Shown piece by piece: positions 1 to 5,142 of a stretch of DNA of 5,142 bases (positions are counted from its first letter, which is position 1; every line of letters begins with the position of its first letter). The notes beneath the pieces are model-generated. The model ran no database searches and was not told the DNA's origin. It was given only the letters and a program-made list of their open reading frames with translations. The position numbers were made by a program, and so were the translations under genes. This stretch comes from HGM10611 sp964384805 (lineage in GTDB: Bacteria; Bacillota_I; Bacilli_A; ML615J-28; CAG-313). The stretch is from contig CAYLLO010000059.1 in assembly GCA_964384805.1 (NCBI GenBank), forward strand, positions 1-5,142, read 5' to 3'.

Positions 1-18
1 CGTCAAATTTTATATGAA

Positions 19-34
19 TTTATACGTGTATAAA
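19..34. repeat. Short palindrome in the far-upstream leader
   Basis: Seven-base arms TTTATAC and GTATAAA flank a two-base non-pairing centre (GT). It has the same GTATA-rich character as the larger palindromes about 90-130 bases downstream, so it could be an outlying protein-binding site. It could equally be chance in AT-rich DNA. No gene can be supported in positions 1-106. Confidence 0.3.
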
Positions 35-106
35 CATTAATGGGAATTTAGGTATCAATTTATGTAATATAATACAAGAAAATTTAAGAAAAGGTAATAT
101 TAAAAA

Positions 107-126
107 ATGTATACTATAATATACGT
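107..126. promoter_or_regulatory. Distal operator-like box upstream of the ATPase gene
   Basis: The 20-base box ATGTATACTATAATATACGT matches the reverse complement of positions 141-160 with one mismatch. Because the downstream box is itself palindromic, this one also reads as a direct copy with three differences. The centre-to-centre distance between the two boxes is 34 bases. Two such boxes just upstream of a promoter are typical of paired operator sites for a dimeric regulator. The regulator is not identifiable from this window. The alternative is one arm of a long hairpin with 141-160 across a 14-base spacer. Confidence 0.45.
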
Positions 127-133
127 AATAAAT

Positions 134-167
134 AACAATAATGTATATTATAGTATACATTATTGTT
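134..167. promoter_or_regulatory. 34-base near-perfect palindrome touching the -35 box
   Basis: Positions 134-147 (AACAATAATGTATA) and 154-167 (TATACATTATTGTT) are exact reverse complements of 14 bases. The six central bases TTATAG also pair except for one T/G position, so the whole 34 bases are nearly self-complementary. The right arm ends on the first two bases of the TTGACT -35 box (166-171). A protein bound here would compete with, or contact, RNA polymerase at the promoter of the ATPase gene. The sequence shows the symmetry and position; operator function is inferred. Confidence 0.55.
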
Positions 168-194
168 GACTATTTTAATTATAAATGTTAAAAT
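166..194 (+). promoter_or_regulatory. Sigma-A-type promoter of the DUF4143 ATPase gene
   Basis: TTGACT at 166-171 (five of six consensus bases) is followed by a 17-base spacer and TAAAAT at 189-194 (five of six). A TG at 186-187 makes it an extended -10. Expected transcription start is near 201, giving a leader of about 26 bases that carries the ribosome binding site AAAGGAGGA (212-220), six bases before the ATG. A second TATAAT at 202-207 lies too close to the ribosome binding site to be a sensible -10 for this gene. Confidence 0.7.
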
Positions 195-226
195 ACTAGT
201 GTATAATATATAAAGGAGGAATTTAT

Positions 227-1666
227 ATGCCTATATTTACTGAAGAAAATATTATAAATTTATTGTATTCGTATAACACATGGTGGAGAACAGGTGCTGT
301 TTTAAAAAATTTTGATAAACCGATTAAAAGAATATCTTATTATGAAGCAAATAATTCATTTAAACATCCTTTAAGAAGAATGATTTTATTAAGTGGTGCA
401 CGACGTACTGGTAAAACGACAATTATGTATCAAACAATTTCTTCATTATTAAATGAAGGTGTAAGTCCTAAAAATATTCTTTTAATTTCATTTGACCATC
501 CTTTGTTGAAAATGTGTAGCATTAACGATGTTTTAAATGTATATTACCAAAATATTTCATTAGACAATAATATTTATTGTTTTTTTGATGAAATACAATA
601 TTCAAATAATTGGAATGAATGGTTAAAAGTTCTATATGATACTAATCCAAATATAAAAATAATGGCAACTGGTTCTGCTAGTCCAATTCTACAAGATAGA
701 GTTAAAGAAAGTGGTTTAGGTAGATGGATTACAATTCTTGTTCCAACATTGTCATTTTATGAATATTGTGAGTTATTAAATGTTGAAAAAATAAATTTAC
801 CTCAAAATATTAAACCAACTCAATTATATTTATTATCTAATAAAGAGCAAATTGATTTATTTCAAAAAATGTCTTTTTTACAACCACACTTTATTCGATA
901 TTTGCAAGTAGGGGGATTCCCTGAATTGGCATTATCTAGTGATGATGTTTATACGCAAAGAATTTTAAGAGAGGATATTGTAGATAAAGCATTAAAAAGA
1001 GATTTACCTTCAATATATGCTATTAGAAATATAAACGATTTAGAAAAAGTCTTTTTATATTTATGTTATAATTCTTCTAATATTATTAACAATAATCTTA
1101 TAAGTAAAGAACTAGGTATTAATAGAGAAACCCTTGATAAATATATTTCTTATTTAGAAAGTGCTAATTTAATATATATTAGTAAATTAGTTAATATTAG
1201 TTCTAAACAAGTATTAAAAGAAAAAAATAAGATATATATATCTGATGCGGCAATAAGGAACGCGGTATTAATGAAAGATGATGTGACGAACGATTCTACG
1301 GAATTAGGAATTATTGCTGAAACTGCGGTTTATAAACATGTAAAATCATTTGGTTATAAAATGTTAGCAGATATTGGTTACTTTCGAGGAGGTGACAAAA
1401 ATAAAGAAATTGATATTGTTGTAAAATATCACGCTTCACAACCACCTATTATGATTGAAGTAAAATATAGAGAAGATTCTCATATAACAGAAAAAGATAT
1501 GATAGTGGAAATGGCAAATAGTATACAGCCTAACCTTGTAATAACCAAAAAAATAGATGATTATGGTTTATATAGTCAATTTAATAATGGTAAATCAATT
1601 TATAAGATTCCAGCACCAATTTTTCTTTATCTATTAGGATATGTTGAAAGTTATAAAAATAAGTAA
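227..1666 (+). CDS. AAA-type ATPase with C-terminal DUF4143 domain
   Basis: Intact 479-residue cytosolic protein with no signal peptide or membrane segment. Walker A is GARRTGKTT (57-65), with K63 and T64 as nucleotide-binding residues. Walker B is YCFFDEIQ (117-124), with D121 and E122. A sensor-1-like strand MATGSAS follows at 146-152, then GRW (165-167) and the family-typical GGFPEL (229-234). A predicted winged-helix segment spans about 285-320 (SKELGINRETLDKYISYLES). The C-terminal DUF4143 part keeps PD-(D/E)XK-like residues: E365 (AETAV), D396 (EIDIVV) and E411-V-K413 (IEVKY). Length is normal for the family. The physiological role of these ATPases is unsettled; they are common, patchily distributed accessory proteins. 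The gene is monocistronic with its own promoter and an adjacent palindrome. The start is fixed by the strong ribosome binding site at 212-220. I infer a DNA-linked ATPase from the winged helix and nuclease-like fold, but do not claim nuclease activity. Confidence 0.9.
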   Translation: MPIFTEENIINLLYSYNTWWRTGAVLKNFDKPIKRISYYEANNSFKHPLRRMILLSGARRTGKTTIMYQTISSLLNEGVSPKNILLISFDHPLLKMCSINDVLNVYYQNISLDNNIYCFFDEIQYSNNWNEWLKVLYDTNPNIKIMATGSASPILQDRVKESGLGRWITILVPTLSFYEYCELLNVEKINLPQNIKPTQLYLLSNKEQIDLFQKMSFLQPHFIRYLQVGGFPELALSSDDVYTQRILREDIVDKALKRDLPSIYAIRNINDLEKVFLYLCYNSSNIINNNLISKELGINRETLDKYISYLESANLIYISKLVNISSKQVLKEKNKIYISDAAIRNAVLMKDDVTNDSTELGIIAETAVYKHVKSFGYKMLADIGYFRGGDKNKEIDIVVKYHASQPPIMIEVKYREDSHITEKDMIVEMANSIQPNLVITKKIDDYGLYSQFNNGKSIYKIPAPIFLYLLGYVESYKNK

Positions 1667-1725
1667 TATATATAGTTCTAACAAAAGTTATATTATAAAA
1701 CATTTTGTTCATCATACATATGTGA

Positions 1726-1747
1726 GGAGTATGTAACTTACATACCC
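1726..1747. repeat. Stem-loop downstream of the ATPase gene
   Basis: GTATGTA (1729-1735) and TACATAC (1739-1745) form a seven-base-pair stem with a three-base loop ACT. Two further G-C pairs (1726-1727 with 1746-1747) can form if A1728 is bulged. It lies about 60 bases after the ATPase stop codon. No T-run follows on either strand, so it is not a canonical intrinsic terminator. It could protect the 3' end of the ATPase message or mark the edge of a mobile remnant. Confidence 0.4.
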
Positions 1748-1787
1748 AAAAAGAAGCATTTTATGAGATTTTTAGTAAAAATATAAG

Positions 1788-1795
1788 TGTATAAT
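1788..1795 (+). promoter_or_regulatory. Possible -10 element before the GC-rich island
   Basis: A perfect TATAAT lies at 1790-1795, preceded by GTG. The 10-base string AGTGTATAAT (1786-1795) also occurs at 198-207 in the ATPase leader. No good -35 box sits 16-18 bases upstream, so this is weak. If used, transcription would begin near 1802, exactly where the foldable GC-rich segment begins. Confidence 0.25.
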
Positions 1796-1801
1796 TTTAC
1801 C

Positions 1802-1922
1802 AGAATTTAACAGTTGGTTGCGAGGAAACTCTAGGGGATTTCAAGACCCCAAAATATAACTAAGTTTGCCAATGTAAAAAGAGTTACAAATAATCTATTT
1901 TAGGTATCTATACGCCTTTTTT
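1802..1922 (+). ncRNA. Candidate structured RNA or IS-end remnant (unidentified)
   Basis: This segment stands out from its AT-rich surroundings: 1811-1850 has 21 G or C in 40 bases. A nested fold can be drawn: TTGG (1814-1817) with CCAA (1869-1872), AAACT (1826-1830) with AGTTT (1863-1867), and GGGG (1834-1837) with CCCC (1847-1850) over a nine-base loop. A competing small hairpin is GAG-GAAA-CTC (1822-1831). The segment ends in a six-T run (1917-1922) after a weak GGTA/TAC stem, which may act as a terminator. I do not recognise an RNA family: it lacks the RNase P, tmRNA, SRP and common riboswitch core motifs I know. One reading frame gives a short peptide ending in TPKYN-stop at 1861-1863, so the tail of a degraded transposon gene such as a tnpB, whose 3' end can overlap a structured guide RNA, is an alternative. 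No downstream gene is positioned to be controlled as a riboswitch. Confidence 0.3.
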
Positions 1923-1991
1923 CAAGTGATGGTAAAAATCCATAAATTCATATTTTAATAATTAAAGTGATGCAAGTGAAGGTTAAAAATC
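1923..1991. repeat. Pair of imperfect direct repeats, 50 bases apart
   Basis: CAAGTGATGGTAAAAATC (1923-1940) recurs as CAAGTGAAGGTTAAAAATC (1973-1991), with one substitution and one inserted T. A partial third copy, AAAGTGATG (1964-1972), sits directly before the second unit. Two full copies are too few and too diverged for a CRISPR array. They could be regulator-binding iterons, an old duplication at a mobile-element boundary, or recombination-site halves. Confidence 0.4.
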
Positions 1992-2027
1992 TGGGCACTA
2001 TGCATAAATAGCGGACCGTAGTCTCGT
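1992..2027. other. Second GC-rich island in the gap, function unknown
   Basis: Nineteen of 36 bases are G or C, again well above the local background. CTAT (1998-2001) can pair with ATAG (2008-2011) over a six-base loop, and GAC (2014-2016) with GTC (2021-2023), but both stems are short. There is no tRNA fold. It begins directly after the second direct repeat and ends about 40 bases before the readable part of the broken ATPase. It may be a remnant of whatever element interrupted that gene, or part of the same RNA locus as 1802-1922. Confidence 0.25.
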
Positions 2028-2066
2028 TCATACAATAAACAAAATATCAAAAATTATTAAGAATAA

Positions 2067-2543
2067 AACTACATATTTCTAATAATTTATGTAGCAAGAC
2101 AAATTAGAAAAACAAATTATGATTATATATATTACATTAATTTTGAATTTGATGTTAATGCTAAAAAGTTATTTGAAGGTAATTTAGATATTAAAACTTT
2201 ATTATTTCAACTATCATCTTATAATACCAATATTCCAATTATTGAAGGTAAAACATTAATCTTTTTTGATGAAGCACAAAAATGTCCTCAAGTATTAACA
2301 GCTTTGAAATCATTTGCAATTGATAAAAGATTTGATGTAATTGTTAGTGGTTCTATGCTTGGTATCATTATGCATGAAGTTTCTTCATTTCCTGTTGGTT
2401 ATGTTGAGAAGCTTCATATGCGATCTTATAAAGAACGCATTGATAATATTATAACTCTAATATCAGAAAAAAGCACCTACACGAATGTAGATGCTAATGT
2501 TTGTTATTTACCAGAAGATGTAACTTCTATAATATCGCCGTGA
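2067..2543 (+). pseudogene. Decayed AAA-type (DUF4143-family) ATPase fragment
   Basis: An open frame from 2067 to a TGA at 2541-2543 reads as the N-terminal half of a DUF4143-family ATPase but lacks key parts. The P-loop, expected as GARQxGKT, reads VARQIRKT (2091-2114): both flanking glycines are lost, apparently through single-base changes in GGA codons. The sequence then jumps straight to NYDYIYYINFE, skipping the usual helix after the P-loop. The core is well kept: LFEGNLDIK, the Walker B string TLIFFDEAQ (2253-2279), VSGSMLG, and SFPVGYVEKLHM ending at 2420. The family's FeEFL motif, DUF4143 region and nuclease-like residues are absent. Positions 2421-2540 instead encode about 40 residues I cannot place. 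Upstream, frame 2 at 2045-2065 reads YQKLLRI, reminiscent of the usual N-terminus, which suggests a frameshift near 2067. The frame has no good start; a TTG at 2304 lacks a ribosome binding site. It belongs to a different subtype (GSxLG...SFPVG) from the intact ATPase upstream, so it is not a simple tandem duplicate. Confidence 0.8.
2472..2495. repeat. Hairpin inside the unidentified tail of the pseudogene
   Basis: AGCA (2472-2475) pairs with TGCT (2492-2495), and CTACA (2477-2481) with TGTAG (2486-2490), separated by one C/A mismatch and closed by a CGAA loop. That is nine base pairs in 24 bases. It lies in the stretch where homology to the ATPase has already ended (after 2420), so this DNA may come from a different source. 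No T-run follows, so it is not a standard terminator. Confidence 0.35.
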
Positions 2544-2644
2544 CCCAATATTGACTTACCCAACTTATTGTATATTGTCAGTAAATGAGTTTTAACATTA
2601 TTTTAACATTTATAATTTTTTATATTTATTTTCAATAATTAATC

Positions 2645-3463
2645 TTATAAAGCCTTTTTAGGACAAACTTTGGTACATTCAAAGCACAAAATACAATCTG
2701 TCCCATTTAGACGTTTTCTTGAATTATCAGTCATATCAACATTCATTGGACAGACTTTTTTACATTTACCACAAGATACACATTTACTTTTATCACATTT
2801 AATTCTAAATAATGCGAAATAACTCATTGGTTTCATAAATACGGTAATAGGACAGATATATTTACAAAAGGCCCGATTATCTTTTAATACAAATGCTAGA
2901 ATAATTCCAACAACATAATACAAAATATTTCCAATAATAAATGCCAAAAACATTATTCTTTCAATATTCCCTACATGAGATAGAAAAAGAGCGGCTACAA
3001 ACACTAAAGATAGACCAAAGACAATATATCTAATCCAACCTATTTTGGCTCTTGGTTGTTTGGGAACTTTGTAAGGTAAAAAATCTAATACCATAGCAGT
3101 CCAACATGCATATCCACACCAACCTCTTCCAAAAACTAATGGCCCTAATATTTTAGCTACCGCATAATGAATAGTCGCTGCTTCAAAAACACCAGTAAAC
3201 AAATAATACCAGAACCCTTCAATTTGCATATTCTCATTACTAATTAATCCTAGATAGAGTAACATATATAAACCAACCAAAAGTTGAGTTATCCGTCTAG
3301 CATATTTATGTTTTTTAATAAAGAGGGTAAGACCTAAAGCAATAGAACAACCAATATAACTGAAATTTAGGAGATAAAAAAGATTATCTTTTGTCAACCA
3401 TAAAGTAATTGCTACAGACTCAAATATTAATAACATAACAATTGGCATTAAATATTTTTTCAT
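2645..3463 (-). CDS. Polytopic membrane 4Fe-4S binding protein (NapH/CcoG-like)
   Basis: A 272-residue integral membrane electron-transfer protein. Hydrophobic segments lie at about 4-22, 32-49, 58-76, 85-108, 141-163 and 168-192. The loop after the fourth carries GRGWCGYACWTAM (112-124), with C116 and C120; FCKYICP follows the last segment, with C200 and C204. These paired CxxxC motifs are typical of NapH, NosR and CcoG relatives. The C-terminus is a two-cluster ferredoxin domain: C228, C231, C234, C238 and C257, C260, C263, C267, each CxxCxxCxxxCP, predicted to bind two [4Fe-4S] clusters in the cytoplasm. The family passes electrons between quinones or ferredoxin and partner redox proteins. 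No reductase, flavoprotein or maturation gene is adjacent, so the partner is unknown and no symbol is given. The ATG is preceded by AGAGG about six bases upstream. It is convergent with the pseudogene, about 100 bases away, and divergent from the lipoprotein gene. No clear terminator is visible at 2544-2644. Confidence 0.88.
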   Translation of the reverse strand: MKKYLMPIVMLLIFESVAITLWLTKDNLFYLLNFSYIGCSIALGLTLFIKKHKYARRITQLLVGLYMLLYLGLISNENMQIEGFWYYLFTGVFEAATIHYAVAKILGPLVFGRGWCGYACWTAMVLDFLPYKVPKQPRAKIGWIRYIVFGLSLVFVAALFLSHVGNIERIMFLAFIIGNILYYVVGIILAFVLKDNRAFCKYICPITVFMKPMSYFALFRIKCDKSKCVSCGKCKKVCPMNVDMTDNSRKRLNGTDCILCFECTKVCPKKAL

Positions 3464-3499
3464 TATATACCTCTATCTAATTTATACTTTCTTGTAAAC

Positions 3500-3528
3500 A
3501 TTATAGCATAGGAAGATGAAAATTTCCA
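3500..3528 (-). promoter_or_regulatory. Extended -10 promoter of the iron-sulfur protein gene
   Basis: On the minus strand a perfect TATAAT (plus positions 3505-3500) is preceded by TGC, giving an extended -10. Seventeen bases further upstream is TGGAAA (3528-3523), a four-of-six match to the -35 consensus. Transcription would start near 3493, giving a leader of about 30 bases containing the ribosome binding site. Confidence 0.6.
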
Positions 3529-3733
3529 TTAATGTGGCTATTATTAAGGTTTTTTCAGTAATATTAGGAAACTTTAATTTGTTGATAATTAAAACATTAT
3601 TTTTTACTTAAACTTACTTTGTCAGAAGAAAAGCTCAAAGAAAAAAGGGAATTTATAACTCCTTCTAACAACTAATTAAACTAGTCATATTAGTTAAATA
3701 ATATGTTTAAATATTACGTTTTAAATATTTTTA

Positions 3734-3742
3734 TGATATACT
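3734..3742 (+). promoter_or_regulatory. Extended -10 promoter of the SGNH lipoprotein gene
   Basis: TGATATACT combines TG (3734-3735), one spacer base and TATACT (3737-3742), five of six -10 consensus bases. The -35 region is poor (TTACGT at 3714-3719), which is tolerated with an extended -10 or with an activator. Transcription would start near 3749, leaving a leader of about 77 bases. The gene's ribosome binding site is AAGGAGAT (3813-3820), five bases before the ATG at 3826. Confidence 0.5.
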
Positions 3743-3825
3743 GTTCTTATGAGTGTTTTAGATAGTTTAACCAAAAGTTGACGATAAGGAATATTAAAGT
3801 TAAGAATAAAAAAAGGAGATAAAAA

Positions 3826-5070
3826 ATGTTACCAAGGATTAAAAAATTATTTTCAATAGCAATAATATTATTACTTTGCTATAGCTGTGGAAAAGAGAAA
3901 ATAACCCCAATTTTTAATGTAGAATGTAATGCTTCAGAAATATATATTAATGAATTGGTGGAGATTGAAATAAATACTAATATGACATATAGTGTTAATA
4001 ATTTAACATCAGAAATTTTAAAAATAAAAACTGAAGAAAATGATAGTTTAGAAGTAGAAGGACTAAAGGAAGGACTAGGGAAAATAGAGATTTATGTAGA
4101 CGAAGAATATCAAGAAATAATCGAGATTAAGGTTCAAAACTATCCTCTTCCTACTTCTTTAAAGTTTATGATTAAAGAGGAAGGACCTTATTATATTGGA
4201 GAAACATATCATTTAGAATATCATTTAGAGCCTAATAATGCTTTAAATAATATATATTTAAATTATAATCTTAATGCTATGACAATTAATCAAGAAACAT
4301 TAGAAGTAACGTTTAATCTCGCAGGAGAATTTAATATTACTTGTTATAGTTATGATAATATGGAATTAGAAAATACTATCCAAGTAGAGGCTTTGTACAA
4401 TCCTAATATTGAAACGTATCACTTATTATTTGTTGGTAATAGTCTAACTAAAAGTGATAATAATAACTATAATATACCATATATTGTAAGAGATATGATT
4501 AAAGCCGATGGAATAGAAGTAATATGTGATGTAAATGTTGAGGGTGGAAAATCTATAGCAGATTTAAAATATAGTACCGAATCTTTTTTGCGGAAAAATC
4601 GTTATACACATGTTATTTTACAAGAACAAAGTTCAGGACCAATTAAAAAATACGATAAATTTGAAACGGCAGTGGTGGAATTAAGTGAAGCAATTAAGGA
4701 TAATAGAGCACAACTTATTTTATATCAAACTTGGGCCTACAATATTGAGATGTGGAACTGGATGACGAAGGCTCAAATGCAAGAAAAACTTATCGAAGCC
4801 TACGATAGTGTAGCCCAAAAGGTGGGGGCTAGGGTTAATAGAGCAGGAGAGGCTTTCGCAAGATACGAATCAAGAGGTGGAGATTTACCAAGTTTATATG
4901 TTGACATGAATCATGCCTCATTATATGGAGCATATTTATCGGCTTGTGTCCATTATGCCTCAATTACTGGGAGAAACGCTAGTGATAATCATTATATAAT
5001 GAAGGGAATAGAGTATAATTATATGAAAACTATTCAAGAAATTGCTGATGAGGTTGTGTTTGGAAAGTAG
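3826..5070 (+). CDS. Secreted lipoprotein: Ig-like domains plus SGNH hydrolase (DUF4886-like)
   Basis: A 414-residue exported protein. The N-terminus has basic residues (R4, K6, K7), a hydrophobic core (8-18) and a lipobox-like LCYSC ending at C21, so the mature protein is probably lipid-anchored on the outer face of the membrane. The -3 position is C18 rather than the usual L, with L17 one place earlier. Two beta-rich, Ig-like segments follow, about 25-105 and 108-190. The catalytic domain spans about 197-412. Block I is LFVGNSLT (201-208), with S206 the likely nucleophile. A glycine-rich EGGKS (239-243) may supply an oxyanion residue. VILQEQSS (263-270) matches the LQEQS motif of DUF4886, and DMNHASLYGAYLSA (360-373) supplies D360 and H363. 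The SGNH family hydrolyses ester bonds, often on acetylated polysaccharides; this substrate is unknown. The gene stands alone, with 72 bases downstream and no convincing terminator. The start is fixed by the ribosome binding site and signal sequence. Confidence 0.87.
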   Translation: MLPRIKKLFSIAIILLLCYSCGKEKITPIFNVECNASEIYINELVEIEINTNMTYSVNNLTSEILKIKTEENDSLEVEGLKEGLGKIEIYVDEEYQEIIEIKVQNYPLPTSLKFMIKEEGPYYIGETYHLEYHLEPNNALNNIYLNYNLNAMTINQETLEVTFNLAGEFNITCYSYDNMELENTIQVEALYNPNIETYHLLFVGNSLTKSDNNNYNIPYIVRDMIKADGIEVICDVNVEGGKSIADLKYSTESFLRKNRYTHVILQEQSSGPIKKYDKFETAVVELSEAIKDNRAQLILYQTWAYNIEMWNWMTKAQMQEKLIEAYDSVAQKVGARVNRAGEAFARYESRGGDLPSLYVDMNHASLYGAYLSACVHYASITGRNASDNHYIMKGIEYNYMKTIQEIADEVVFGK

Positions 5071-5142
5071 AACGATATGAGTAATTGCTGTCAACGTTTT
5101 TAGAAATTTACAAAAAAATTTAAATTTATAAGCATGATAAAA

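Larger units (their letters stand above)
3464..3825. other. Divergent intergenic region between redox and lipoprotein genes
   Basis: This 362-base AT-rich stretch carries a promoter for each flanking gene, about 195-240 bases apart. An inverted repeat AACTAAT (3670-3676) / ATTAGTT (3689-3695) surrounds a central ACTAGT palindrome. The ten-base string TTTAAATATT occurs at 3706-3715 and again at 3720-3729, directly upstream of the rightward -10. No small gene with a credible ribosome binding site and no RNA gene can be supported between 3530 and 3660. Confidence 0.5.

Noticed and set aside
202..207. Perfect TATAAT as the -10 of the ATPase gene
   Set aside because: It would start transcription inside or after the ribosome binding site (212-220), and a better spaced -35/-10 pair exists at 166-194.
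1822..1831. GAGGAAACTC resembling the conserved GAGGAAAGTC of RNase P RNA
   Set aside because: One key base differs, the segment is far too short, and none of the other conserved RNase P RNA elements is present nearby.
1923..1991. CRISPR-like repeat pair with a spacer-sized gap
   Set aside because: Only two full copies, which differ by a substitution and an insertion; no third full repeat, leader or cas gene in the window.
1992..2030. Partial tRNA
   Set aside because: No acceptor, anticodon or T-arm pairing can be assembled, and no GTTCRA-type T-loop or CCA end is in the right place.
2304..2543. A separate 79-residue gene starting at TTG 2304
   Set aside because: No ribosome binding site precedes it, and the same frame continues upstream with clear ATPase motifs, so it is only part of the pseudogene.
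2541..2598. Read-through of the TGA as tryptophan, implying a mycoplasma-type code
   Set aside because: The three intact genes end in TAA or TAG and use TGG for tryptophan; the extension past 2543 shows no recognisable protein and lies in a decayed gene.
3778..3806. TTGACG as a -35 box closer to the lipoprotein gene
   Set aside because: The matching -10 positions read TAAGAA or AAGAAT, poor matches, and the transcript would begin in the ribosome binding site.
5071..5142. Intrinsic terminator after the lipoprotein gene
   Set aside because: Only a four-base AACG/CGTT pairing with a long loop precedes the short T-run at 5097-5101; too weak to call.

Overview
This window is AT-rich throughout. 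Strong AGGAGG-type ribosome binding sites, extended -10 promoters and standard-code stops (TAA, TAG; TGA is not needed as a tryptophan codon) suggest a low-GC, anaerobic member of the Bacillota or a neighbouring lineage, for example a gut-associated Erysipelotrichia- or Clostridia-like bacterium. The taxon is an inference from composition and protein style only.

Layout, left to right. Positions 1-226 are a non-coding leader with a cluster of palindromes that ends at the -35 box of a good sigma-A-type promoter. Positions 227-1666 (+) encode an intact 479-residue AAA-type ATPase with a C-terminal DUF4143 module carrying PD-(D/E)XK-like residues. Positions 1667-2066 have no gene but are not featureless: there is a stem-loop, two GC-rich islands (about 52-53% G+C by hand count over 36-40 bases) that can fold, and a pair of imperfect 18/19-base direct repeats. 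Positions 2067-2543 (+) hold the wreck of a second, differently typed DUF4143-family ATPase. Its P-loop is mutated, the helix after the P-loop is missing, and the C-terminal half is replaced by an unrelated tail. Positions 2645-3463 (-) encode a polytopic membrane protein with two CxxxC motifs and two [4Fe-4S] ferredoxin clusters (NapH/CcoG-like). A 362-base divergent intergenic region follows, with one promoter in each direction. Positions 3826-5070 (+) encode a secreted lipoprotein with Ig-like N-terminal domains and a C-terminal SGNH/GDSL (DUF4886-like) hydrolase domain.

The genes do not form one operon or an obvious pathway. Each intact gene has its own promoter-like sequence, and directions alternate. 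The left half (palindrome cluster, intact ATPase, GC-rich structured gap, broken ATPase) looks like an accessory segment with a history of insertion and decay. The right half holds two ordinary cell-envelope genes. I see no CRISPR array, tRNA, rRNA or intact insertion sequence. The observations most worth following are the operator-like palindromes before the ATPase and the candidate structured RNA at about 1802-1922.
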